DNA of 64,000 nt from an uncultured Clostridium sp. (GCA_947571115.1 CANOWW010000001.1:109367-173366); one strand, 5' to 3'; counted from the first letter of the stretch, positions 1 through 10,496 are shown. The notes: a model not told the origin generated them from the letters alone. Numbers and translations: made by a program.

Positions 1-79
1 TCGCTATGTAACAATTTTTAATTCTTTTTCGTTCTAGACGATATTGAATTGTTTTTTCTTTTATTTTGATTGCTCCCAT
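1..79 (-). CDS. Partial N-terminus, possible YgjP/M48-like metallopeptidase
   Basis: An ATG at 77-79 follows a GGAAAGGG-type ribosome binding site and opens a reading frame that runs off the left edge of the window after about 26 codons. The visible peptide begins MGAIKIKEKTIQYRLERKR. A short strand ending in basic residues resembles the start of YgjP-like (DUF45) metallopeptidases, but no zinc motif is inside the window, so the family is a guess. It lies 24 nt downstream of the methionine gamma-lyase-like gene on the same strand and is probably co-transcribed with it. Confidence 0.4.
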   Translation of the reverse strand, partial: MGAIKIKEKTIQYRLERKRIKNCYIA

Positions 80-103
80 TTTTCCCTTTCCAAAAATATT
101 TTC

Positions 104-1331
104 CTACATGATATTTTCGATGGCATTCAAAACACCCAATTTCCCATATTCATATGTCAAAGCGCCTTGCTGAAACGCTACATAAGGCGCACGAATTGGC
201 GCATCACAAGAAAGCTCAATCGATGAGCCCATCGTAAAAGCTCCGGCTGCCATAATCACTTTATCGGTATAGCCCGGCATTTCCCAAGGCATCGGAACCG
301 AATTGGAATCAATCGCAGAACCGCTTTGGATGCCTTGGCAATATTTTATCATTTTTTCTTCGTCTCCAAATTCAATAGTTTGCACAATATCAGCCCTTTT
401 TTCGTTATATTTTGGCTGCACTTTGTAACCTAATTTTTCTAGCATATAACTCGTAAAAATAGCTGTCTTCAAGCTACTTGCTACAACGGATGGCGCTAAA
501 TACAAGCCTTGTAAAATATTTTTATTAATTCCCAAAGTTGGTCCAACTTCCTTTCCGTTGTCCCGGAGAAGTCAAACGTTCTGCTGCCAAATTTACCAAA
601 TCCTTTTTTCCTGCAATATACGCCCCATTTGGCGCCAAACCGCCACCCAGATTTTTAATCAAAGAACCAACCATAATATCAGCTCCAACCGCAAGCGGTT
701 CTTTTTCGTCCACAAACTCCCCATAGCAATTATCCACCATAATGATGACTTCTTGGTTGACTTTACGAATTGCTTTTATCACTTTTTCAATTTTTTCAAT
801 GGTCAAACTTTCCCTTAGTGCATAACCGCGAGAACGCTGAATTTCAATGAGCTTCACATTCTTCTGCGCTACTCTTTCTACAATTTGGGGAATATCAAAA
901 TCATTACTTACCAAATCAATTTGTTCATAATGAATCTGGTAAGATTTGAGTGAACTCGGATTATCGTCAAAACCAATAACGGAGTCCAAAGTATCATAGG
1001 GCTTCCCGCAAATACTAAGCATCGTGTCGCCCGGGCGCAACATCGCAAACAGCAAAACTGTAATCGCATGCGTTCCTGAAATAAACTGGGTTCTAACCAG
1101 CGCATCTTCTGCGCCCAAAACGTCCGCAAATACCTTTTCAATCGTATCTCGTCCAAGATCGTCATACCCATAACCAGTGGTTGACCCAAAATGAACTTCT
1201 GAAATTTTATTTTTCTGAAAAGCAGCCAACACTTTTTGGCTATTTCGCATACAAGCCAAATCCACTTTAGCCAATTCTGATTTCAAATTTTCCTCTGCCT
1301 CTAGCACCATTTTTTCTAATTGTTGGTTCAT
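104..1331 (-). CDS. Methionine gamma-lyase family (aluminium resistance-like) PLP enzyme, with +1 shift at a CGG codon
   Basis: PLP-dependent protein of the methionine gamma-lyase/aluminium-resistance family (YnbB-like), about 408 residues after repair. The first frame (525-1331) runs from MNQQLEKMV through the STTGYGYDD and SGTHAITV segments and a lysine-containing SLIKNLGGGLAPNGAYIAG stretch that is the likely PLP site. It then hits a stop; the second frame (104-535) carries the C-terminal part. The frames join at 555-557, where CAA CGG AAA read with the C skipped becomes CAA GGA AAG, restoring the family-like TSPGQGKEVG segment. The length is 3n+1, as expected for one +1 event. Its start overlaps the stop of the upstream WG-repeat gene by 4 nt, suggesting translational coupling. 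Confidence 0.85.
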
Positions 1332-3124
1332 TGTTTCTCTCCTTTTTCTAAATCTTCACAATACGTTGTCTCAGATTGATTTAGCAAATACTTCCCAATA
1401 AATTGTGGGAAAAAGTAAGTATCTAGTTCATAACTTGGCTCTACTATCACTTCGCCATTTTCATTCACAACGCCCCATTTTTCGCCTTTTTTTATGCCAG
1501 CAAAACCATATTCATTGAGTTCTGTTACCAAATCATATTGACACTGGACCACATTTTTTCCTGCTTTATCAACAAATCCCCATTTGTCGTTTTGCTTAAA
1601 ACTATACAATTTTTTATCTGGATAAATTTCTGTATTTTCCACGATTTCACCATTTTTATTTAGATATTTTCTATCGGTTCCAGAATACACCACAGAATAA
1701 TCGTTTTCTAAATTTTGTACAATGCAATCCTGCATGGTAAACACTTTCTCTAATTGGTTCGAGTAAACATCTGTATAACCATTCATGCCGTCAACCGCCT
1801 GCAAAAAGCAAGTCCCTTCAATTAAAATAATAAAATCGTACTTCGGCTCTATTTCGATTTCATTAATCGCAGCATTGATTACGCCTGATTTACTGTTTTC
1901 GTCTGTGAAAATAAAATAATTGTCAAATGCATACGCCACTTGCGTATATTTTTTATCAATGTTGATGTCTTTACTGATGATACTATAATAGCCATTTTCG
2001 TCTTCCGCAATAAAATAGGCGGGATTTTCTGTCTCAATCATTTTGGTATAGGAAGTGGTATTGACTAAATTTCCGTTAATATCAAATAATTTCTTCTCGC
2101 CCTCTTTCTCTACGGAAATATAGTTTCCCGCAATGGAATATTGCGTGTACTCTGGCTTTAAAATTGACTTTCCATTGGTTTTATAAAAACCATATTTTCC
2201 ATTTTTCTCCACCACAAAAACTTTAGAAAGTTCGGAATAATGGATATCTTGGTAATTCAAATCAATGATTTTTTTCGTATTTTTAAAAACGCCTTTTTTG
2301 CCATTTTGCATCGCTATTAAATAAGGCTCATCTTCGTCATATTTAAGCGCTCTTTCAATCGACTCATATTTCGTATCTAACAAGCATTCTCCTTGCGCAT
2401 TTATGTAACCAAAATTAATACCATCACTCGATTTTTTAGCAACAATATAGCCCGTTTTCTCATACGAAATATCAGGCAAATAATAGCCATCCGCTGCAAT
2501 GGAATCATAGGCTAAATCAATCACATCATTTCCTTTGGCATCCAAAATACCATACTTCTCGTCTTTTTTGACTAAGATACTTCCTGGTTTGTCATTTAGG
2601 CTACTAATTTCTTGGTAAATTGCTTCTTTTACAACGTTTCCCTCCAAATCCAGCAAACCATACAAACCATTTTTCTTATACTTTAGCGCCTGTTTTTCCA
2701 TTTCATTATCAACACTCGTAGAAGGCTTTACTGCTTCAATTTCTTCATATTGTGCCAATATTTCCTCGTTTTTTTCATTCAAAACTTTGGTTTCTTGCTC
2801 TGTTTTACAAATAAAAACTGGTTTAGAAGGATTCGGAATATCGATTTGGTCATATTTCGCATCAAGGACCAAATTTCCTTTCTTATCAATTACACCAAGT
2901 TTTTCGCCTGACGTTAGCAAAAAATATTCATATGAAATATTGCCACCTTCTGCTAAACAAATTGTCTTTTTCACATCTTTTTCTTTTCTAAAAAACAAAA
3001 AAATAACAACCACTAATAACACAATAGCAATCACACTTGCTGCTATTTTTAGCACTTTTGTGTTTCCTAAAAAATGACTACTTCTATCTCTGTTTCTTAC
3101 AATACGATTATTTCTACCACTCAA
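1328..3124 (-). CDS. Membrane-anchored WG-repeat protein
   Basis: A 598-residue protein with a short basic N-terminus, one membrane segment at about residues 25-46 (IAASVIAIVLLVVVIFLFF), and a long extracytoplasmic region. That region consists of WG-type repeats with recurring cores such as GLLDLEGN, YGILDAKGN, FGYINAQGE, YGFYKTNGK, WGFVDKAGK and WGVVNENGE. WG repeats form small beta units of unknown, probably binding, function. The type II membrane topology suggests it faces the cell surface. The gene overlaps the downstream PLP-enzyme gene by 4 nt. No enzymatic motif was seen. Confidence 0.85.
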   Translation of the reverse strand: MSGRNNRIVRNRDRSSHFLGNTKVLKIAASVIAIVLLVVVIFLFFRKEKDVKKTICLAEGGNISYEYFLLTSGEKLGVIDKKGNLVLDAKYDQIDIPNPSKPVFICKTEQETKVLNEKNEEILAQYEEIEAVKPSTSVDNEMEKQALKYKKNGLYGLLDLEGNVVKEAIYQEISSLNDKPGSILVKKDEKYGILDAKGNDVIDLAYDSIAADGYYLPDISYEKTGYIVAKKSSDGINFGYINAQGECLLDTKYESIERALKYDEDEPYLIAMQNGKKGVFKNTKKIIDLNYQDIHYSELSKVFVVEKNGKYGFYKTNGKSILKPEYTQYSIAGNYISVEKEGEKKLFDINGNLVNTTSYTKMIETENPAYFIAEDENGYYSIISKDINIDKKYTQVAYAFDNYFIFTDENSKSGVINAAINEIEIEPKYDFIILIEGTCFLQAVDGMNGYTDVYSNQLEKVFTMQDCIVQNLENDYSVVYSGTDRKYLNKNGEIVENTEIYPDKKLYSFKQNDKWGFVDKAGKNVVQCQYDLVTELNEYGFAGIKKGEKWGVVNENGEVIVEPSYELDTYFFPQFIGKYLLNQSETTYCEDLEKGEKQ

Positions 3125-3156
3125 TTTTGCTACTCCTATTTCATCTAATTATTTTT

Positions 3157-3180
3157 TAGGACAGGGTGTTCCCCTGTCCC
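3157..3180. repeat. Intergenic GC-rich hairpin
   Basis: GGACAGGG and CCCCTGTCC form a stem with a short loop between ppaC and the WG-repeat gene. On the minus (coding) strand the stem is followed by A-rich rather than T-rich sequence, so it is not a standard terminator. It may stabilise or separate transcripts within the operon. Confidence 0.5.
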
Positions 3181-3190
3181 TGTTTACCTT

Positions 3191-4108
3191 CTATGCATTT
3201 TCTGTTAAAATTGGAACCACTTGTTTTTTTCGAGAAACAACTCCTTTTAACAAAGCTGTATGATTTTCTAATTTTACTCCATAAGATTTTTCAATTAAAT
3301 CCGCCCTTTTTCCAAGAGTAATTGTTTGTGAATTACTATTCACAATATCCGTAATCAACAACATAAATAAATCTAGCGATTTTTCGTCAATCACTTTTTG
3401 CATCCCTGCTTCTAAATCCGCTTTCATTTGCATCACATCTTCAATCGATGCTGTGTTCACCTGATTAATCACTGCTTTTACGCCATTTAAATCAAATTCT
3501 TTAGCATCTAAACTCAAAATTTCTTCGATTGAAAAACCTGCCAAATCTGTTCCCGCTTTTAACATCTCCAAGCCATATGTATCTGGGTTAAGACCAGAAA
3601 TTTCAGCCAATTCTTTCCCAGCTTCTTTATCTTCACTTGTACAAGTTGGTGATTTGAATAATAATGTATCTGAAATAATAGCTGATAACATTAAAGTCGC
3701 CATCACTTTGTCAATTTCTACTTGATTTTCCTTGTACATTTTATACAAAATCGTTCCTGTGCAACCAACTGGCTCTGCTCGGTAATAAAGCGGATAAGCT
3801 GTATTTAGCGCCACTTTATGATGATCCACAATTTTCAAAATTTTGACTTTGTCCAAATTCTCAATGGTTTCTTTATCACTGGCATGATCTACTAAAATAA
3901 CTTCTGAGCCATCTTCTACTTTCTCAATCAAACGTGGGGGCTCAATTCCTAAATAATCTAAAACATACTGTGTTTCTTTATTGACTTTTCCTAGTCTGCA
4001 ACTTTCCACTTCTCTTCCTAATTTCGTTTCTAAATTCGCTAATACTAAACTTGATGTAATCGAATCTGTGTCTGGATTTTTATGCCCAAATATCAATATT
4101 TTTGCCAT
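3191..4108 (-). CDS. ppaC: Manganese-dependent inorganic pyrophosphatase
   Basis: Family II cytosolic pyrophosphatase (DHH superfamily) that hydrolyses pyrophosphate to two phosphates. The 305-residue length is typical of the form without CBS domains. Visible metal-binding motifs are GHKNPDTDSI at residues 8-17, VDHASD at about 73-78 and the DHH signature IVDHHK at about 91-97. The C-terminal DHHA2 domain contains SRKKQVVP near the end. It is transcribed with the upstream zinc-ribbon gene (48 nt gap). No CGG codon lies in frame. Confidence 0.93.
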   Translation of the reverse strand: MAKILIFGHKNPDTDSITSSLVLANLETKLGREVESCRLGKVNKETQYVLDYLGIEPPRLIEKVEDGSEVILVDHASDKETIENLDKVKILKIVDHHKVALNTAYPLYYRAEPVGCTGTILYKMYKENQVEIDKVMATLMLSAIISDTLLFKSPTCTSEDKEAGKELAEISGLNPDTYGLEMLKAGTDLAGFSIEEILSLDAKEFDLNGVKAVINQVNTASIEDVMQMKADLEAGMQKVIDEKSLDLFMLLITDIVNSNSQTITLGKRADLIEKSYGVKLENHTALLKGVVSRKKQVVPILTENA

Positions 4109-4156
4109 TTTTTATTTCTCCTTTTTGATTTTATTTCTTATTTTTCTTAACATTAA

Positions 4157-4639
4157 CTAATCGTCATTCTGGCTTGTTTCCTCTTTTGTTTCTTCTGTAT
4201 CTTTTACTTCCACTACTTCTGCATCTTGCACATCTTGTATTTCTGATTCTTGCTTGATTTCTACTGGCTCTTCCTGTTTTGGTTGTTCTTTTCCACATTT
4301 TGAGCAAAAGTCATCCTTTTGATTAATTTCTGCCCCACATTCTGGACATTTCTTCACTTGTCTTAGTTGCAAAATCTCATCTTCCAATTTTGCAATCTCA
4401 TCAAACTTTTCTGCAATTTGCTGACATTTTGCTTCAATTTGCTCTTTGCCTTCTTCTGAATTGATTTTGTAGCCATTGTAAACATGTTCGCCAATCTCGC
4501 CATAAAGCGATGTGATTGTATTTTTGGCATCATTAATTTTTCCCTTTAATTTAATCTCGCCAGAAAACTTCACTGTTTTCTCTTTTGTTACCTGATATGT
4601 TTCGCTCGCCTTTTTCCCCAATTTATTCAAAAAATCCAT
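4157..4639 (-). CDS. Coiled-coil zinc-ribbon protein
   Basis: A 160-residue protein with an N-terminal amphipathic helical and coiled-coil region (MDFLNKLGKKASETYQVTKE onward), a zinc ribbon with two CxxC pairs (CPECGAEINQKDDFCSKCG) at about residues 98-116, and an acidic, low-complexity tail rich in Glu, Asp and Lys. Such proteins are common and uncharacterised in Firmicutes, and a specific role cannot be assigned. It sits between gpsA and ppaC on the same strand. Confidence 0.75.
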   Translation of the reverse strand: MDFLNKLGKKASETYQVTKEKTVKFSGEIKLKGKINDAKNTITSLYGEIGEHVYNGYKINSEEGKEQIEAKCQQIAEKFDEIAKLEDEILQLRQVKKCPECGAEINQKDDFCSKCGKEQPKQEEPVEIKQESEIQDVQDAEVVEVKDTEETKEETSQNDD

Positions 4640-4659
4640 TTTGATTCCTCCTTTAAAAA

Positions 4660-5644
4660 TTATTCTTCCTTTAAATCACGTGTCATTAAAATCTCAACCG
4701 CTTTTTTAGGATCTAATCCATTGTATAACACATCATAAACGGTTTCTACAATTGGCATTTCTACTTGATATTGTTTTGCCAAATGATACGCAGAGTCAAT
4801 ATTATCAATACTTTCAATCGTCATGCCAATCTGCTTCTTCGCCTCTTCTATCGAATAGCCTTTAGCTAGCAATTCGCCAGCTCTTCGATTTCTACTATGC
4901 TGACTTCCACAAGTTACAATTAAATCCCCCAAACCTGTCAAGCCATAAAAAGTTTTAGAATTGCCTCCCATTGCTACACCAAGTCTCGTGATTTCTACCA
5001 AACCTCTTGTTGCCAGCATAGCAAACGTATTATCGCCAAACTCTAATCCAACAGCTGCCCCCGCACAAAAAGCAATAATATTTTTCAAAGCGCCTCCGCA
5101 GTTCTACGCCTTTTACATCCTCTGTATGGTACATTCTAACACGATTGCTCTTGAACACTTCCATCACTTTCTCTTTGACTTCTTTGTCTTTTGAAGCAAT
5201 TACCAAAGCAGTCGGCACACCAATTGCCACTTCCTCGGCATGACTTGGTCCAGACAAAATTCCATATTGGATACCCGGCAATTCTTCCTCTATCACTTGG
5301 TCCAATGTCAAATTGGTTTCTGGCTCAAACCCTTTAGAACACATCAAAACAATTTGGTTTGGTTTTACAAAATCCTTGTAACCTTTTATCGTGTTTCTGA
5401 CAAACTTAGAAGGTGTCACATGTAAAATCATTTCTGTATTTTCCAAAGCCTCGCTGTATGAATTCGTGCACAAAATTCCATCTGGCAACTCAATTTCTGG
5501 CAAAAATACGCACTTTTTTTCTTCATTAATTTTGTTCTTTTCTCCCTCATCAAATGACCATACTTTGATAGTATTTCCCTGTTTTGCCAAATATATACTA
5601 AGCGCAATTCCCCAGCTTCCACTTCCAATCACTGAAATATTCAT
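4660..5644 (-). CDS. gpsA: Glycerol-3-phosphate dehydrogenase [NAD(P)+], with +1 shift at CGG
   Basis: Makes sn-glycerol 3-phosphate from dihydroxyacetone phosphate for membrane lipid synthesis. The first frame starts with the Rossmann motif GSGSWGIALSIYLA and continues to KGVEL. The second frame (from about 5088) continues KNIIAFCAGAAVGLEFGDN, with the GLGDLIVTC motif downstream. The break is CTG CGG AGG at 5096-5098. Skipping the C gives CTG GGA GGC GCT, that is VELGGALKN, the canonical GpsA sequence. The joined length of about 328 codons matches the family. It lies immediately downstream of plsY, the next enzyme of the pathway, with 1 nt between stop and start. Confidence 0.93.
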
Positions 5645-5645
5645 A

Positions 5646-6288
5646 TTACACTTCTCCTTTATTTTCCTCTTTTTTCTTAAAGCTAAGTTTATTTTCGGTT
5701 CCGTTTAAAATTCGCTTCACATTTGTCCTATGATTAAATATAATAAATGCTGCCATAATTATTCCAAAAATCAAATAATTTCCATCCACTAAATAATGTT
5801 CATGAATAAAAATCGTAAGAACTGGAAATAGCACCGCAGCTGAAATAGAGCCCAGAGAAACCATTCTTGTAACTGCCATTAAACAGATTGCAAAAAGAAA
5901 ACAAATCAAACCAATTTCCCAATTAAGCAGCAACAAAACCCCTAAACTTGTTGCCACACCTTTTCCACCTCGAAATCCAAAAAACACTGGAAATGTATGA
6001 CCGAGCCACAACTGCCACTGCTGCAATTTGCACAAAAATAGCAGTTTCTGTATGAATTATTTTTTCCATTCCTACTGCGATTAAAACAGCCACAACGCCT
6101 TTTAAAATATCTGCCACCAATGTTAAAATCGCAGCTTTTTTTCCAACCGTCCTTAAAATATTAGTGGTTCCACCATTTCCACTTCCTTTATCTCGTACAT
6201 CAAAACCAGCCATTTTTTTGCTAATTAATACTGAAAAATTCACGCTACCAATTAAATACGCAATGATTGCTGTTATTATATATGGCAT
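5646..6288 (-). CDS. plsY: Acyl-phosphate:glycerol-3-phosphate acyltransferase, with +1 shift at CGG
   Basis: Polytopic membrane enzyme that acylates glycerol 3-phosphate using acyl-phosphate, the first step of phospholipid synthesis. Family motifs GSGNGGTTNILRTVG (first loop) and GFRGGKGVATSLG (second loop) lie in different frames. The frames meet at 6001-6003, where GCT CGG TCA becomes GCT GGT CAT ACA when the C is skipped, giving AVVAGHTFPVFFGF with the conserved GH. The joined length of 214 codons matches PlsY. A promoter may lie just upstream (TTGAAA, 17 nt, TATGCT near 6319-6347). It pairs with gpsA, which makes its substrate. Confidence 0.92.
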
Positions 6289-6373
6289 AAATTTTCCTCC
6301 TTTATTTTTACTTTTTTAAAGCATATCATACTCAAAAAAATTTTTCAAGTCATATTCTGATTTTTATTTTTAA

Positions 6374-6432
6374 AGTAATTAATATTTCTTACGAAATATT
6401 AATTAAGATATCCGTAATTCGCTTTACTCAAA
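6374..6432. repeat. Dispersed palindromic intergenic repeat, copy 1
   Basis: An AT-rich palindrome (TTAATATTT...AAATATTAA) is followed by a tail reading AAGATATCCGTAATTCGC. A near-identical arrangement occurs between groEL and groES at about 54241-54300. This copy is between der and plsY. Confidence 0.6.
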
Positions 6433-6435
6433 CGT

Positions 6436-7755
6436 CTATCTTATTTTCTCTCGTATTATCAACCTCACTGGCGTGCCTTGCAATCCAAAATTATTGCGAA
6501 AACAATTTATCATATATCTCTGATAAGAAAAATGAAACAATTCTCGGTTGTTTACAAAAATCACAAAAGTTGGTGGACGCGTTGAAGCCTGTGTACCATA
6601 AAAAATCTTGAGCCTTTTGCCTTTATCACTTGGCGGTTGCACCACAGAAATTGCTTCATTAATCACTTCGTTTACCACTGAAGTAGCTACTCTTAGAGAA
6701 TTTTGCTGGTTCACTTCATTGATTAAACCAAATAATTTTTGCACTCTTTGCCCTGTTTTTGCAGAAATAAAAATCATGGGCGCATATGTCGCATACGAAA
6801 TTTTATTATAAATATTTTTCTTATATTCGTTCATGGTTTTATCGTCTTTTTCGATTTCGTCCCATTTGTTTACAACAATAATAATACCTTTTCCACGCTC
6901 ATGTGCCTCGCCCAAAATCTTCGCGTCTTGGTCAGTTACGCCTTCTTGGGCATCAATCAGCATCAGACAAACATCACTTCTGTCAATCGCCAAAAGAGTT
7001 CGCATAATACTAAACTTTTCAATGGACTCATTGACTTTGCTTTTTTTGCGAATGCCAGCTGTATCAATCAGCAAATATTTACCAAACTCATTTTCAAATT
7101 CAGAATCAATTGCATCTCTTGTGGTTCCTGCAATATTGCTCACAATGGAACGTTCTTCGCCCAAAATCTGATTCAAAAGCGACGATTTTCCAACATTGGG
7201 CTTTCCAATAATCGCTACTTTGATTTTATCGTCATTTTCTTCGTCTTCTGATTTAGGCGGCAATTGCGCATAAATCTCGTCTAGCAAATCGCCAATTCGT
7301 ATCGCATTTGCTGTCGAAATAGCGTGTGGTTCGCCCATTCCTAAATTGTAAAATTCATAAATTTCAGGAGGTAACTCACCAAATTGGTCAGCTTTATTGC
7401 ACACCAAAATAATTGGCTTTTTGGAACGTCTTAGCATATTCGCAATTTCTCTATCATCTGCTGTTACGCCTTGTCTCATATCCGTCATAAATAAAATCAC
7501 GTCTGCAATTTCAATCGCCATATTCGCCTGTTCTCTCATTTGTGCCAAAATAATGTCCTCTTTTTCAGGCTCAATTCCGCCTGTATCAATCAAAGTAAAA
7601 CTTCTATCTCGCCAAGTCGTATCTGCATAAATTCGGTCACGTGTAACGCCCGGCGTGTCTTCCACAATCGAAATTCTCTCCCCAACAATATAATTAAAAA
7701 AACTTGATTTCCCAACATTTGGTCGCCCAATAATCGCTACAATTGGTTTTGACAT
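6436..7755 (-). CDS. der: Ribosome-associated GTPase Der (EngA)
   Basis: Essential double-domain GTPase needed for 50S ribosome maturation. The 439-residue length is typical. The first G domain has the P-loop GRPNVGKSS at 10-18, switch DTGG and NKAD. The second has GKPNVGKSS at about 185, DTAG and NKWD. A C-terminal KH-like domain follows (VVQPPSDKGKRLKIFYGTQ onward). The gene carries no in-frame CGG; all arginines checked use other codons. It is transcribed with the upstream membrane-protein gene. Confidence 0.96.
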   Translation of the reverse strand: MSKPIVAIIGRPNVGKSSFFNYIVGERISIVEDTPGVTRDRIYADTTWRDRSFTLIDTGGIEPEKEDIILAQMREQANMAIEIADVILFMTDMRQGVTADDREIANMLRRSKKPIILVCNKADQFGELPPEIYEFYNLGMGEPHAISTANAIRIGDLLDEIYAQLPPKSEDEENDDKIKVAIIGKPNVGKSSLLNQILGEERSIVSNIAGTTRDAIDSEFENEFGKYLLIDTAGIRKKSKVNESIEKFSIMRTLLAIDRSDVCLMLIDAQEGVTDQDAKILGEAHERGKGIIIVVNKWDEIEKDDKTMNEYKKNIYNKISYATYAPMIFISAKTGQRVQKLFGLINEVNQQNSLRVATSVVNEVINEAISVVQPPSDKGKRLKIFYGTQASTRPPTFVIFVNNRELFHFSYQRYMINCFRNNFGLQGTPVRLIIREKIR

Positions 7756-7772
7756 TTTTCTCCTCCTATTTG

Positions 7773-9444
7773 CTAATGCTTTTTATCAATATAAATCAAA
7801 AATACAATTAGAGTAACAAAAGATATTATTTTTGTGGTACTCATCATTCTAGTTCCTGTGTATTTAACTTCCAAAGTTCCTACTTCGTTTTCGTCAATCG
7901 TACTTCCCACAAAACCATTTTCCGTCTCAAAAACGGTCAGTGGCATGCCATCTAGTTTGACAGAATAACCTGGATAATAAAGATACGGCAATTCCAAAAT
8001 CGCTTTTTTATCTGAAGTCACTATTTGAGCTGACATCCTACTTCCTTTTTTATTTTCCTTTTGCAAATCACATTCGCCTTGTAAAACACTAATTCCTTGT
8101 TGCCTTGTAGCTACATAAAATAAATTATCATACGCTTTGCTTGGCAAATATTCCATTCTTCCCATACCAAGAATCCATTGATTTTCTTGCCCCGAAATAG
8201 CAACTGGTTCATATTCTGTTACCTCAGGAACCTCTTCTGCAAGCGGAATGCATGAATATCTGGAAAATAGATACATCATGCAAATCAAGCCAATTACCAA
8301 AACGTCTCTTCTGCCAAATTTTTTAATGAGTGTACTCATATTCATGCTGGCAACAATGGCAAAGAAAAAGCTCGAAAACAGCAACATTCGCCATGGAAAT
8401 TGCACCATATAACATGGGCTTGGCAATAATTTCCAAGGAAAATATCTCGTACTCATCCAGACGCTAATCATCCCTGAAATAAGAAAAAATAAATATTCTT
8501 TTTTATTTTCCTTAAGTACACGAATTGTTACAAGAGAAAACGCTAACATCAAAATCACTGGTAAGCCAATTTCAAAAACATAATGTGTATCGTTTGGCGT
8601 GATAAATAAATCTTTTGCTGAAAGAAGGCTTTCTTCCAAACTTTCCTGTGTCGCCATGGCGTCCTTTTCAAACACTCGATATTCTGCTGAAAATTTGGTT
8701 TGCAAAAAGGGAGCCCAATAGAAACTCGTCAGAAGCACAATCCATAAAATATCCAACAGCAAGCCTTTTTGAACACGACTACGTGAAAAATTTTTAGCAT
8801 TGATCATACAATAAACCAAAGCAAAAATAGCTGTCAGCGCTGTCGCTATATTATGACTCAAAAGCAAACCCACTGCTCCCAAGACCAAATAATAATGATT
8901 TTTTTCTGTATTAAACAAATGATACAGCCCCAAAAACACCATTGGCACAAACACAAATGCCATACATTCCCCAAGAGCATGTCTGACATAAATGTCCGTA
9001 AAAAAATATGGCGATGTTATGTAGATTATTCCTGCCAACAAAGCAGTATTTCGGTTATCTGTCATACAATAAACTAATTTATAAAGGGAAACTCCTGCTA
9101 AGAACACAATCAAAACTAGCAATATTTTAAATCCAAAATGAAAGGAATGAAAAATTGCTCCGCATAGCTATTAGGCAATATTCTGAAAGTGGTCCATAAA
9201 ACAAATCCCATGAATAGCCAAATCCCTTGGCAAAATGCGAAATAACCTTTGTATTTTCCTTGTTAGTAATCGCTTGATAGGCACCATAGCCTCGCATCAA
9301 ATGTTGACATCCATCGTCAAAATAAATATCGGTATTGGGTCGAAAATTAGGGAGTGATAATACACATGCCACACAAAAAATAACTGCTATATCTACCATA
9401 ACTCTATTTTCTTTTAGCCTATGTAGTATTTTTTTCAAAATCAT
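7773..9444 (-). CDS. Large polytopic membrane protein (6-pyruvoyl-tetrahydropterin synthase-related type), with +1 shift at CGG
   Basis: About 557 residues after repair, with roughly ten hydrophobic segments and a C-terminal soluble beta-rich domain (LELPYLYYPGYSVKLDG). The N-terminal part (MILKKILHRLKENRVMVD, then a DIYFDDGCQHLMRG loop) lies in one frame and the rest in another. The join is at 9160-9162: ATG CGG AGC becomes ATG GGA GCA, giving IAMGAIFHSFHFGFKILL. The architecture resembles PTPS-related/YfhO-like membrane proteins (GT-C fold relatives) thought to act in cell-envelope glycosylation; the substrate is unknown. It is upstream of der in the same operon. Confidence 0.75.
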
Positions 9445-9462
9445 TTTTCTCCTTTTTTTCGT

Positions 9463-9957
9463 TTAATAAGATAATTTTCCTTCCAAATATTCGTCGTTTT
9501 CAATCCAGTCTTGAACATCATACACGACATACTCTTCTTTATATTTTCTTACAACTACTCTCTTAATCCCTGCATTAATAATGAGTTTTCGACACATCAA
9601 ACAAGGAGCTGCTCCTTCTTCATAATCATGATTTTCTGTTCGGTAACCAACCAAATATAATGTACTCCCAATCATATCTTGCCTCGAAGCGCTAATAATC
9701 GCATTTTGCTCACTATGTACCGAACGACAAGCATCGTAGCCAGTATGACGCTTATCTGGAAACATTTTTTTCTTCATACAATAACCCAAATCGCAGCAAT
9801 TGACTCTGCCACGTGGAGCGCCAACATATCCTGTTGAAATAATTTGGTCATGATTAACAATTACACTACCATATTTTTTTCTCGTACAAGTTCCTCTACT
9901 TGCCACTGTTTCTGCAATATCCAAATAATAATTTTCTTTATCAATTCGCTCTTGCAT
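9463..9957 (-). CDS. dCMP deaminase / ComEB-like cytidine deaminase family protein
   Basis: Zinc-dependent deaminase of 164 residues, likely converting dCMP to dUMP for thymidylate synthesis. The catalytic signature is present as VHSEQNAI (HxE, with the proton-shuttling Glu) and PCLMC (PCxxC) about 35 residues later. An extra N-terminal zinc cluster typical of dCMP deaminases is suggested by GRVNCCDLGYC. The start is supported by a GGAGGTA ribosome binding site. It is flanked by a pilin-like gene and a membrane-protein gene on the same strand. Confidence 0.88.
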   Translation of the reverse strand: MQERIDKENYYLDIAETVASRGTCTRKKYGSVIVNHDQIISTGYVGAPRGRVNCCDLGYCMKKKMFPDKRHTGYDACRSVHSEQNAIISASRQDMIGSTLYLVGYRTENHDYEEGAAPCLMCRKLIINAGIKRVVVRKYKEEYVVYDVQDWIENDEYLEGKLSY

Positions 9958-9969
9958 CTTCGCTACCTC

Positions 9970-10479
9970 CTAATGTAATTGATCGCCACCTTGCAAATCG
10001 TACTGCCTATAATAACTTTTTCCTTTGTATTCTACTCCTTTTTTTGAAATAACATTTCTTGTCGCAAAATTTATCACTACCACAACATCTTGATTTTTTA
10101 GCCCGATTTTTTCCAAATCTCTCTCGTCAAAATAATAATAGTTGTTGACATCTGTATCAGAACTAGCATTCCAAGAAGTATTGACATCAATGTGATATTT
10201 GGCAGGATTTGTAATTTTGTCCCAAAACTCTTGATAAGTCTCCTGATCCGTTGTTTGTAAATCACTTAATTTTTGAAAACCATAGCCACTTACATCACTT
10301 GTCTCCCCAGAAATATTATCCACTTTCCCTTGAATGACCTTCATTTTTGCAATATAACTTTGCACATTTGCCATACGATACGTATCCAAAGTGACATTGA
10401 TTGTTACAGTTGAGAGCAACAACAAAATTGTAATTGTCACCACCAACGATACAATTGTGATACCTTTTTTATTTCTCAT
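9970..10479 (-). CDS. Type IV prepilin-like protein
   Basis: A 169-residue protein that begins with a class III (prepilin) signal: basic MRNKKG, then ITIVSLVVTITILLLLSTVT, with cleavage expected after the glycine. A globular domain of unknown fold follows (residues 50-169). Similar N-termini occur in two other genes in this window (18175-19879 and 60999-61448), so the organism probably has a prepilin peptidase and a pilus or pseudopilus system encoded elsewhere. Confidence 0.7.
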   Translation of the reverse strand: MRNKKGITIVSLVVTITILLLLSTVTINVTLDTYRMANVQSYIAKMKVIQGKVDNISGETSDVSGYGFQKLSDLQTTDQETYQEFWDKITNPAKYHIDVNTSWNASSDTDVNNYYYFDERDLEKIGLKNQDVVVVINFATRNVISKKGVEYKGKSYYRQYDLQGGDQLH

Positions 10480-10496
10480 AAGTACCTCCCTACTTG

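Noticed and set aside
3157..3180. Hairpin as an intrinsic terminator of ppaC
   Set aside because: The T run is on the wrong side for the minus strand; only A-rich sequence follows the stem in the direction of transcription.
5046..5110. Two-base deletions (for example TG or CT repeat-unit loss) as the cause of the gpsA and plsY breaks
   Set aside because: A one-base C surplus before GGN gives the exact family consensus (VELGGALKN, AGHTFPVF) and explains every other site. Two-base losses would need a different cause at each locus.
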